From: a virus
Strand: one strand, 5' to 3'
DNA: 29,310 nt
IMG/VR virus record: IMGVR_UViG_3300048536_000536
Location: 1 to 29,310 of that record
Shown here: positions 7,022 through 16,800 of the stretch, one piece after another
How positions within the stretch are numbered: the first letter of the stretch is position 1
Layout of the letters: every line of letters starts with the position of its first letter
The notes under the pieces: generated by a model
The model's database searches: none
Seen by the model: the letters and a program-made list of their open reading frames with translations, nothing else
Told to the model about the DNA's origin: nothing
Position numbers and translations under genes: made by a program

Positions 7022-8392
7022 TTATACAGTAAAACTAAAACTATCACTATAAGCTCCATATAATCCATGGTCTATAGCTCTTATTCTAATATAATTAGTA
7101 CCAGAAGCTAAACTATGTCCATGTATTGATATTTCAGTAGTTGACCATTCATCATAACTTACGGTTGGTGAACTAAAATCAGAGTTATTATCTATTTGTA
7201 CATGATATGCCGTAATACCTGTGGTACCTGATGAAGTTGGAACAGACCATTCTATTACTTTACCTTCTGAACCAGCTTTAAATTGTACTCCACTAACCTT
7301 ACCAGGTGCACCTAAATCTCCACTATGAGTATTTCCACCTTTATTGTGAGTTATATATCCATTTACTAAATATGTATCTTGTTCTTCAACATCAATTGAT
7401 ACAATTTCTACGGTTTCGTCTACTAAACTATTTGATGTTACCGAAACTTCAGTACCATCTCCTTTTATTAATTTATCATCTACTATAATAGATGCTATCT
7501 GTTTGAATCTATATTCATCATCCGTAGAATCTTTTACCAACAACGGATGTTCAGCTGTTGCTGTTACTTCTCCATTGTTTATTGAATAATATCTTTCTGC
7601 AAATGAGTAAATTACATTTACTACCTCTACATCTTTAGCGGTGGTTTCAAGACTACTAGTATTCCACGAATAAAAATCATATGTATATTCATCATCAGAT
7701 AATCCCTCTAAAGAATATCCACTTAATATATCACCTTCTTCTAAATCACCTACTTCCACAATAGTTCCATCTGCAAGTGTTACAGGTGAATCAGCAGTTA
7801 AACATAATGAAGTATTTCCATCATAAGTATCTACCGAGTAAACTGTTTTTGTTTTTGCAACGTTATAATCAGTTGCATGGTCATTGAATCCATCAGCAAA
7901 TGTTACTGATAAAGTATGTGATAAAGTTGAAGATATATCCCTTTGGTTAACACTAGTGTTCCAATCTCCTTGTTGGGGATTCATTTGTCCAACTCGTATA
8001 TTCAGAGTTGCATCTGTGCTATTCGAACCATATCCTCCTATATCTGTTCCTGGAGCCAATGTTATATAACCACCTGAGTTTGGACTCGAATTAAATGCTG
8101 GTGATATTGACCAAGTAAAATTACTACTTTTATTAGAAATTGAGGATGCGAATTGTGTACCTGCTCCACCAAAACCAAGAGTATAAGTTTCATCAGTATT
8201 TTCTACCACATAGGTATAACCACTAATTGAACCAACGGAATCGATTGCAAAATCTGATAACGAAATATTAGAACCTGCTTGAGCAATTCCATTGTACCTA
8301 CTTCCCAATGAAACATTAGAATTTTGTGTTACTCCCGCGGCTCCTGCTAAACCATTTAAACTAAGTGTATCTCCCGATGAAAGTGTTGCCAT
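7022..8392 (-). CDS. Tail/adhesin protein with internal Hint (intein-like) domain and C-terminal fibronectin-III-like domain
   Basis: A 456-residue protein in three parts. Residues 1-196 are a Gly/Ser/Asn-rich beta region (SGDTLSLNGLAGAAG, then SLGSRYNGIAQAGSNISLSD) of the kind found in phage tail proteins. Residues 197-350 are a Hint domain: block A starts at Cys197 (CLTADSPVTLADGTIVEVGD), block B is Thr279-Ala-Glu-His282 (TAEHPLLV), and the end is 'DTYLVNGYITHN' with His349-Asn350. Only about 55 residues separate block B from the end blocks, so no homing endonuclease is present. The residue after Asn350 is Lys, not Cys/Ser/Thr, followed by Gly-Gly. Residues about 363-456 look like a fibronectin type III domain (KVSGVQF... 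IEWSVPTSSGTTGITAYHVQ... YIRIRAIDHGLYGAYSDSF). The likely outcome is self-cleavage rather than full splicing. AGGAAA lies upstream of the start. It probably acts in the tail or fibre; the target is unknown. Confidence 0.8.
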   Translation of the reverse strand: MATLSSGDTLSLNGLAGAAGVTQNSNVSLGSRYNGIAQAGSNISLSDFAIDSVGSISGYTYVVENTDETYTLGFGGAGTQFASSISNKSSNFTWSISPAFNSSPNSGGYITLAPGTDIGGYGSNSTDATLNIRVGQMNPQQGDWNTSVNQRDISSTLSHTLSVTFADGFNDHATDYNVAKTKTVYSVDTYDGNTSLCLTADSPVTLADGTIVEVGDLEEGDILSGYSLEGLSDDEYTYDFYSWNTSSLETTAKDVEVVNVIYSFAERYYSINNGEVTATAEHPLLVKDSTDDEYRFKQIASIIVDDKLIKGDGTEVSVTSNSLVDETVEIVSIDVEEQDTYLVNGYITHNKGGNTHSGDLGAPGKVSGVQFKAGSEGKVIEWSVPTSSGTTGITAYHVQIDNNSDFSSPTVSYDEWSTTEISIHGHSLASGTNYIRIRAIDHGLYGAYSDSFSFTV

Positions 8393-8404
8393 ATATACTG
8401 TTTC

Positions 8405-9400
8405 CTATATATTATAAATATTAAGTAAATCGTTTACCCATTTATCTTTATTAGTAAAATTGTTAATCATATATTCTTTTAACAAATTAAACCATTTATT
8501 TTTTTCTGAATATGAGGTTTCTTTTAACCTACTATAAATATGATTAAATTCTTTTTTAGATGAAGCTCTATATGGATACTCAAAATCTTTACACCAATCT
8601 TGATGTATTATTGGTAGTTTACCTCTATCTACTGCTTCAATTATACCATACCCAAACGGTTCTACTGAAAAACAAGAATGTGAAATACCCCAATCCATAT
8701 TATAAAACATATTTTTAAATTTTGAATCATAATGATATATTTTATGTTTTCTTGTATCCAATTTTACACTATTTTTCCATACAGTTATAAAATCATTTGA
8801 ATTAGTAAAAATAAAAGCTTTCTTATTATCTAAAAAGTGAGGATTTTTTCTACCTTCACATCTTGAAGCAAAACCTATATTGTTTGAATCAGATAATTTT
8901 AAATTATGTTTAAATTCGTAAAAGTTTTTTATATTAATATTATTATATTTTATCTTATACAATCCTATCCATATATTGTGTTTTGAATATTCTGCTATTT
9001 TTTGTTCCCATGATGAATCTATAAAAGGATGCCATCCCATCGAAGCATCTGTTACTACTTGTGATTTAATAACATCATCTACTGAATTGTGTAAAACGTT
9101 TGAATGAATTTTATCTAAATTATCATCAATAACTTTCATTGGTGTATAATGGCCATGTAATATATTAATTCTTCGGGCCCCTTTACATAGTTCTTCAAAC
9201 TTTTCTATATTATCTCCATGCCAATAAGTTTCAATTGGAAATTCATAATCTTCATGTCCATTTGGTTTATTTCTATGAATTAAAAGAATTGGTTTTACAT
9301 CTAATTTAGGTGCAACCAACTCCATCCATAGATTTACCCATGTATCAGTACCAGCGTTTACCCAAGGGCCACCACCAGTTGTATAATAAACATCATACAT
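8405..9400 (-). CDS. GT-B fold glycosyltransferase (GT4-like)
   Basis: A 331-residue protein. The amino end has a Gly-rich loop (YYTTGGGPWVNAGTDTWVNL) as in the donor/acceptor cleft of GT-B enzymes. The carboxyl half has 'SVEPFGYGIIEAVDRGKLPI', an EX7E motif (Glu247 and Glu255) preceding Ala-x-x-x-Gly, the signature that binds the nucleotide-sugar in GT4-like enzymes. There is no signal peptide or membrane segment, so it is probably cytoplasmic. It begins 3 bases after the stop of the 447-aa fibre gene and is therefore likely co-translated with it. It is visibly richer in Asn, Lys, Ile and Tyr, and in A/T, than the flanking fibre genes, which suggests a separate origin. Possible acceptors are the Ser/Thr/Asn-rich fibre or adhesin proteins or host surface glycans; the sequence does not show which. 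Fold call is good, substrate unknown. Confidence 0.8.
   Translation of the reverse strand: MYDVYYTTGGGPWVNAGTDTWVNLWMELVAPKLDVKPILLIHRNKPNGHEDYEFPIETYWHGDNIEKFEELCKGARRINILHGHYTPMKVIDDNLDKIHSNVLHNSVDDVIKSQVVTDASMGWHPFIDSSWEQKIAEYSKHNIWIGLYKIKYNNINIKNFYEFKHNLKLSDSNNIGFASRCEGRKNPHFLDNKKAFIFTNSNDFITVWKNSVKLDTRKHKIYHYDSKFKNMFYNMDWGISHSCFSVEPFGYGIIEAVDRGKLPIIHQDWCKDFEYPYRASSKKEFNHIYSRLKETSYSEKNKWFNLLKEYMINNFTNKDKWVNDLLNIYNI
8413..8420 (-). promoter_or_regulatory. Putative late promoter element for the Hint-domain gene
   Basis: The minus strand reads AATATTTATAATA, with the octamer TATTTATA 20 bases before the ATG at 8392. It lies inside the last codons of the glycosyltransferase gene (encoding Asn-Ile-Tyr-Asn-Ile-stop), so coding and control overlap. 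Confidence 0.4.
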
Positions 9401-9403
9401 ATT

Positions 9404-10747
9404 TTATTTTTTTACGATTATAATTCCAGCAAATGTTGTTGAGAATACAACAGTAACTCTATTTGAAGAGTTTGTAGTAATTGAAACTGGTACTTCTTGT
9501 TGAGATGTAGCAGTATTCCAAGCTTGTACTATTGGATATTGTTCACTTAAATTGTGGTCTACTGCATATGAAGATGCTCCACTTACAGTTTCTTTATGTG
9601 TTGTTAAATCTGTAATTTGTGTTGAACCACTTACTATCGTATCTGCATTTAATTTTGTTTTTACTCTTGCATCTGTATAATAAAGATTTGTTGAACCTTC
9701 GGTTATTTCATCTGTATTATCTTGTGATTGTGCTTTAGAATCTACATATGCTTTTACAGATTGTTGAGTTGGTACTTTAGTTGCTGAATTGGATGCGAAG
9801 TTATCTTCATCAACCGATACTAAGTTTAATATCTGTTGTGAACCACTAACTACTGTTTTTGTATTTAATCTAGTATCTACTCTAGCATTTGTGAAAAATA
9901 CATTAGTAGCTCCTTCTGTAATATCATCACTATCACCATCTAATTCACTCAAATGGTCTTGGGAGTTTATTTGAGAAGCAATGTAAGCTTTAATTGATTG
10001 TTGAGTTGGTAGTTTGGTTTCTGAATTTGAAGAAAAATCATCTTCATCTATACTAACTAAATTAATAATTTGTGTTGAACTACTAACTATACTATCTCCA
10101 CCTGTGTTAAGATATCTCGTATCAAAAGATGATGTTAATTGTGAAGAACCAGATACAATTCCTGCAGGTACATTGTTAAAATTATTCCAATTTAGATAAT
10201 ACGAACCTGGTTGACTATTAAGTTTATTTGCATTATCTGCTATCTGAGAACCACTAATTAAGTGTCCACCTTTCGCAACTACAACAAATCCTGTTTGAGT
10301 ATCTGATAATGTTACTCTAGCAGTATTTTGGGTTGGTAATGAAGTTGTTGCTGGTATTAATAAATTTCTATCAGTATCATAAACAGATACTAATATATTA
10401 TATGAATTAAAGTTGTGAGTTACTGTAATATCATCTACATCAACGTATGAAGCAGTTACAGTTGTTGCTTCTGCAATTGAAATATCAGTTGGTAAGTTTG
10501 TTAATTGTGAACCATCTCCTTTGAAGAATGAAGCGGTTACGGCACCATTTAAATAAAGTGAACCTGTTATTGCAAATGGATGTGAATTTGTTGTAAGTAT
10601 TTCTTGTATTGATTCTTCTGAAGAAGATTTCTCGAAAAATATCCTACCATCGTAGGTGTTCATAGCCAACTCACCGAGTTGTATATTACTCGTAGTTGGT
10701 ATCTTACCCGATACTGATGTTCTTTTTAGTTTAACTATCTGTGCCAT
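9404..10747 (-). CDS. Short tail fibre protein with two beta-sandwich modules
   Basis: A 447-residue protein. The start, MAQIVKLKRTSVSGKIPTTS followed by 'NIQLGELAMNTYDGRIFFEK', is an attachment-type opening shared with the 740- and 1641-aa proteins (K-[LH]-[KR]-R-[GT]-[ST]). Residues about 95-165 form a beta-sandwich-like module (VTHNFNSYNILVSVYDTDRN ... GFVVVAKGG), and a divergent copy forms the carboxyl end (VDHNLSEQYPIVQAWN ... GIIIVKK). Between them, two 79-residue tandem repeats carry 'SVDEDNFASNSATKVPTQQS' and 'EGSTNLYYTDARVKTKLN'. It lacks an S74 domain, unlike the two upstream fibres. No TATTTATA element or clear Shine-Dalgarno precedes it. It probably extends from the baseplate or another fibre and contacts the host surface. 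Confidence 0.82.
   Translation of the reverse strand: MAQIVKLKRTSVSGKIPTTSNIQLGELAMNTYDGRIFFEKSSSEESIQEILTTNSHPFAITGSLYLNGAVTASFFKGDGSQLTNLPTDISIAEATTVTASYVDVDDITVTHNFNSYNILVSVYDTDRNLLIPATTSLPTQNTARVTLSDTQTGFVVVAKGGHLISGSQIADNANKLNSQPGSYYLNWNNFNNVPAGIVSGSSQLTSSFDTRYLNTGGDSIVSSSTQIINLVSIDEDDFSSNSETKLPTQQSIKAYIASQINSQDHLSELDGDSDDITEGATNVFFTNARVDTRLNTKTVVSGSQQILNLVSVDEDNFASNSATKVPTQQSVKAYVDSKAQSQDNTDEITEGSTNLYYTDARVKTKLNADTIVSGSTQITDLTTHKETVSGASSYAVDHNLSEQYPIVQAWNTATSQQEVPVSITTNSSNRVTVVFSTTFAGIIIVKK
9607..10069 (-). repeat. Two tandem 79-codon repeats inside the 447-aa fibre gene
   Basis: The anchor 'ttgttgagtt' (plus strand) recurs at 9761 and 9998, exactly 237 bases apart. The encoded units both run NLVS[IV]DED[DN]F ... 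PTQQS ... EG[AS]TN ... SGS. Boundaries are approximate. Confidence 0.75.
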
Positions 10748-10786
10748 ATCTATGACTTACTTCTTTCATTATATAATTAACAAAAT

Positions 10787-10817
10787 AAGAAATCCTTATA
10801 TAAGGATATAATTTCTT
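10787..10817. terminator. Weak hairpin after the 2178-aa fibre gene
   Basis: ATCCTTATATAAGGAT (10792-10807) is a perfect palindrome, and AAGAAA (10787-10792) can pair with TTTCTT (10812-10817) across a bulge. It overlaps the stop of the 2178-aa gene and precedes the 447-aa gene by about 40 bases. The T run is broken (GGATTTCTTATTTTG on the minus strand), so termination would be partial. Confidence 0.35.
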
Positions 10818-13800
10818 ACTTCAACTTCTCTTTCAATATATCAATTTCTTTTTGCTGTTCTTTGATAGCCTCTATTAATAGACCTGTAAGTTTAGCATAA
10901 TCTACTCCTTTATATCCATTATCTCTATCAGTTACTAATTGAGGTAATACTTTTTCAACATCTTGAGCAATAACCCCTACATTTGGTAAAGATTGTTGTA
11001 ACTCATCTGCATTATCATTCCAATTCCAAGTAACACCTTTTAGAGATTGAACTTTTTCAATTGGATTAGAAATAAGTTCTATATTATCTTTTAATCTTTC
11101 ATCCGAAGAAGCATATGCAACAACATCACCACCAACATTCAATGCTCCACCTATACCTACACCACCAGTCACTATAACAGCTCCAGTTGTTTTATTACTT
11201 GAAGCTGCATTATTTGAGAATGTAATTACTCCAGTTGCCGTATCAGTTGCATTACTTCTTAAATATTTACTATCTGTTTGAGTTGTAATATCGAATGTTG
11301 AAATATAATTAGCACCATTTGCAATGTATTGGTTATCTAATGCTCCACCATTACCAGTATAAGTTGATAATGCTGTATTTTCAACACTTCCTAATCCAAC
11401 ATCACCCTTTGTTGTTCCTTGTGCTCTTAAACTTGTATAAGTTCCATCTTCATCAAATGCATCAGTACCAAGTGAACTTAAAGTTGCTTTGTTGAATGTA
11501 TTAGTACCATCTGATACCGATGTTGAAGCAACGGTGATTGTTGTATTTGCAACACTTCCTAATCCTAAGTTTGTTCTTGCAGTAGCAGCATTTGTTAAAT
11601 CACTTAAGTTTTGGTCTTTTTGTAATTTTCCACCTACTGTTGTTACTAAACTTGCAAGTGAACCAGAATCACTATCCAAAGATGCAGATAATTCACCAAG
11701 TGTATCTAATGTTGAACCAGCGTTTCCAATAATAGCATCAATTCTACCTTGTACGAATGCCGTTGTTGCGATTCGTGTAGAAGAGTTAGTACCTGTTTGA
11801 GTTGGAGCAGTTGGGTTATCCGTTAAAGCAGCTCCACTAAACATGGTTGCTTTCGATTCGTTTGTTACATTACCTAAACCAATATTTGTTGCTGTAAGTG
11901 TTCTTGTAGTTACAGAAGCATCAGTAACATGACCAGATGTATCTGTTGTTATTGTTAATGTATCTATTACACTAGCACCACTAGTATCAAGAGCAATATC
12001 ATCACCATCGTAGGTTGGGTGAACATATTTATTTGCATCAGTATCACCCGTATATCCAAGATTTGCTAATGTTAATTCTCTTGTTGCGATGGTACCATTA
12101 GCATCTGTAACGTGACCATTACCATTAGTAGTAATGTTAAAATCTAAATCACTAATTACAGTAGCTCCTGTTAAAGCTCCAGTATCAATTGCGATATCAT
12201 CACCATCAAATGTTGGGTGAGAATAGTTATTAGCATCTGTTGCTCCAGTATATCCTAAATCTCCTAAAGTTAATTCTCTTGTTGCGATAGTACCATTAGC
12301 ATCTGTTACAAGTCCACTTGTATTTGTTGTTATATTAATATCTAAATCAGATATTACAGTTGCACCTGATAAAAGAGTAGTATCGATATCTATATCATCA
12401 CCATCTAAGTTAGTTGGAAGTACATAATTGTTTGCATTAGTATCACCCGTATATCCTAAATCTGCCAATGTTAATTCTCGTGTACTAACACTACCATTTG
12501 CATCGGTAACGTGTCCTTGTCCATTAGTAGTAACATTGATATCAATATCAGATACAACTGTTGCTCCTGATAATACTCCAGTATCTACCGAGAAATCATC
12601 TCCATTAAATGTTGGGTGAGTATAAACTGTATTTGTATCCGTTGAAGATATTGTAACGTTATTAGCATCTGTATGAGTTAATGTAACATTAGAACCTGCA
12701 ACTAATTTAATATCTTGAGTACCACTTGAATGACCACCAGTCGTATTTCTTAAAATAATATCATTTGTACTATCTACAAAAGATAATGTAGTAGTATTTT
12801 GTGTATTATCATTAGCTGTCATATCATTAACAACTAAATCAATAGTTCCATCACCATCTTGATAAGTTGCTGAAATTCTTGTTTCAGTATTACCAGTGAA
12901 CATAGCACCAACTATATCTTGTACCGCATCTGTTGATAACTGAGTGTTATCATTAGCGGTCATATCATCAACAACAACATTAATTTTTCCAGTTGTATCA
13001 TCATAAGTAGCTGCTACTCTAGTTTCAGTATTTGAACTAAACATCCCACCTACGATATCCTGAACTGCTTCGGTTGATAACTGAGTGTTATCATTTGGTG
13101 TTGTTACCGAACCACCTAATGCAATTGATGTTCCATTAATTGTAATTGAATTATTGGTTAATTGAGAATTACCAATACCTGTTACTTGTTCTGAACCACT
13201 AATTACGGTGTTTGCATTTAAAATAGGTACAACATTACCCGAATCTGTTACATCAGCACTACCTTCAATGTTATCTAATTTATCTTTTAAAGTATTTGTA
13301 AAGTTATTATCTGTTTGTGATGCAACTACAAAATCAATATCACCAGTACCATCTTGATAAGTTACTGTTATACCTGTTTCAGTACCACCTAACATTCCAC
13401 CTACTATATCTTGAACTTGTTCTGTTGATAATTGTGTATTATCATTTGGAGTTGAAACTGAACCACCTAATGAGATAGCCGTACCATTTATAGTTATACT
13501 TGAGTTAGTTAATTGTGAGTTTCCTATACCCGTTACTTGGTCAGAACCACTAATTACTGTATTTGCATTTAAAATAGGTACAACGTTATCAGCATCAGTT
13601 ACATCAGCACTACCTTCAATGTTATCTAATTTATTTTTGAGTGTAGTTGTGAAGTTGTTATCTGTTTGTGATGCAACTACAAAATCAATATCTCCAGTTG
13701 TATCCTGATAAGTTACTGAAATACCCGTTTCGGTACCTCCCAACATTCCACCAACTATATCTTGAACTTCTTCTGTTGATAGTTGAGTGTTATCGTTTGT

Positions 13801-16800
13801 ATCTACCCATGGTACATTAACGTACATTTTCTCAGAATCCAATTCAACTGGATAATTTTTATCATTTTCAGTATATCCAATTTTGAATCCACCTCTTGTT
13901 GATGAAGTACCTAATGGTAAAGTATAATTTACTGTTCCTGCGGCATCAACACCTAAGTTAGTTCTAGCAGTTGAAGCATCTGCTAAATCGGATAAGTTAC
14001 TTGATTTAGCTAATTTAGTACCAACAGTATTTGTTAGTGATGTTAATGCATCTTCATCATCGGATAATGAAGCGGATAATTCACCAAGTGTATCTAAAGC
14101 AGTACCAGCAGTACCTACTAAATCAGTAAGTTCTTGTTGTACATAAGCAGTTGTTGCTATTTTTGTTGAATCATCATTTGCTGAAGGTGTTTCTGCTGTT
14201 GAAGCACCTGTCAATGCAGCATCAGTAAACATAGTTGATTTTGATTCGTTTGTTACGTTTCCTAATCCTACATCACCCTTTGTTGTTCCTTGTGCTCTTA
14301 AACTTGCATATGTTCCACTTTGTGAGAAAGCATCAACATCTGTGATATCATTTGAAGAGATAGAACCACTTAATACTTCTTTAGCATCTAATATCGGATG
14401 AACATTACCAGTATCCGTTACATCAGCACTACCTTCAATATTATCTAATTTAGATTTTAAAGTGTTTGTAAAGTTATTATCTGTTTGAGATGTTACGGAG
14501 AAATCTAATGAATTTCCAGCATCATCATAAGTAACACTAATACCACTTTCAGTATTACCAGCAACCATTCCTCCAACAATATCTTGAACTTCTTCTGTTG
14601 ATAACTGAGTGTTATCATTTGGAGTTGATATTGAACCACCCAATGAAACTGATGTACCATTAATAGTGATAGATGAATTAGTTATCTGAGAATTACCAAT
14701 ACCTGTTACTTGTTCTGAACCACTAATTACAGTTTCTGCATTTAATTTTGTTTTTACAAGTGAATCGGTATATCCAACTTTTGAATTGTTAGTTGTAATG
14801 TTCGATGCCTGTGTAGATGTAATAGTAGTTGGTTGATTTTGTATTGAATCATAATCTACTTGGTCAGAACCCGATATTACAGTTTCTGTGTTTAATTTAG
14901 CTTTTACAAGAGCATCTGTATATCCAACTTTATTCGTGTTAGCAGTAATTGCTGATGCTTGACCTCCAGTAATAGTTGTAGTATCCCCAGCAAGTGCAGT
15001 AGTACTACTTGTACCCAATTGTAGAGTTGTTATCGAATCTCCCAATGAAACACCTGTACCATCTATTGTTATACTTGAGTTTACTAATTTACTATTTGCT
15101 ATTGAACCAGCTAATTGTGTATTAGTTATTCCACTAATTTGTTCCGAACCACTTACTACACCATCTGCATTTAATTTTGTTTTTACTCTAGCATCCGTAT
15201 AATACTTGTTTGTACCTTCTGAAAGATTTGATGTACTAAATCCACTTAGAGATATTTGTTCTGAACCAGATAGTACACCTTCGGCATTTATTTTTGTAAG
15301 TACATTTGCATCAAAGTTTGTAATTGAATCTGCATCTACTTGGTCAGAACCAGATAATACACCTTCTGTATCTAATTTAGTTTTTACAAGTGCATCTGTA
15401 TAACCAACTTTACCTGAGTTGGTACTAATAGCTGATGCTTGAGCCCCACTAATAGTTGTAGTATCTCCAGCAAGTGCAGTTGTTGAACTTGTACCTAGTT
15501 GTAGAGTTGTTACCGAACCACCCAATGAAACAGCTGTTCCATCAATGGTAATTGAACTATTTGATAATTTAGAATTACCAATTGAACCAGCTAATTTACT
15601 TGCAGCAATTGAACCTGCTAACTGAGTATTTGTTATTCCACTAACTTGTTCTGAACCTGATATTACACCACCACCGACTGTAAATGTTATTGTTTCATCT
15701 GAACTTTGGTTAAGTGTTACTGCACCCCCACCAACTAATCCATTTCCTGCGGTAAATGTAATTGTATTATTATTAACACCACCCAATGCCTGTACTTGGT
15801 CTGAACCTGATACAACACCACTTGGTAGAATTGATGTTACGTTACCAGTAGTTATTGTACCTATTGTTGTGATTGAATTATCACCCGTATATGTTCCTGC
15901 AGCAACAGTATCTAATGTTGAATTATATGCTTGTACATCCGAACCAATTGAAACTCCTAAGTTAGTTCTAGCAGTTCCAGCATTTGCTAAATCAGATAAA
16001 TTACTTGATTTTGCTAATTTTGTTCCTACTGTTGTTACTAAACTTGCAAGTGAACCAGAATCTTCAGCTAATGAAGCAGAAAGTTCTCCTAGTGTATCTA
16101 GTGTTGAACCAGCAGTACCTACTAAATCAGTAAGTTCTTGTTGTACATACGCCGTTGTTGCTATTTTTGTTGAATCATCGTTTGAACTTGGTGTTGGTGC
16201 CGCGGTTGTTCCAGTAAATGTAGGAGAAGTAAACATTGTTGATTTACTCTCATTTGTTACATTACCCAAACCAACATCGCCTTTAGTAGTTGCCTGTGCT
16301 CTTAAGTTTGCATATGTTCCACTTTGTGAGAAAGCAGCAACATCTGTAATATCAGCCGATGTTATTGAACCACTTAATACTGTTTCAGCATTTAATTTTG
16401 TTTTTACTCTAGCATCAGTATAATATTTGTTTGTACCTTCCGAAACATCACCAGTATCAAACCCTGTCTTAATAGCATCGTTTAATGTTACTTGCTGTGA
16501 ACCTGATATTGTTCCTGTTCCACTAGCAATACTTGAGAATGTTATAGTATCTCCTAATGAAACACTTGTACCAGCAATAGTAATTGAATTATTTTGAATA
16601 GTAGTACCATCTATTTGTGCTGATTGAGATACTATACTATCACCTTCTGTATTCAAATATCTCGTATCAAATTCAGATGTTAGTTGTCCTGAACCTGATA
16701 ATACACCAATAGAATTATTGTAAGCAAGTACATTTGAATCAAAGTTTGTTATTGTGTTTGCATTTACTTGAGCAGATTCAGAAATAATTCCATCACCACC

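Noticed and set aside
7343-7804. A standard splicing intein with homing endonuclease
   Set aside because: There is no room for an endonuclease domain and the +1 residue is Lys, so ordinary protein splicing is unlikely.
15869-16423. 184-codon plus-strand ORF, and similar plus-strand ORFs across the fibre genes
   Set aside because: They lie opposite low-complexity fibre repeats, recur wherever the repeats recur, and have no ribosome sites or recognisable domains. They are antisense shadows.
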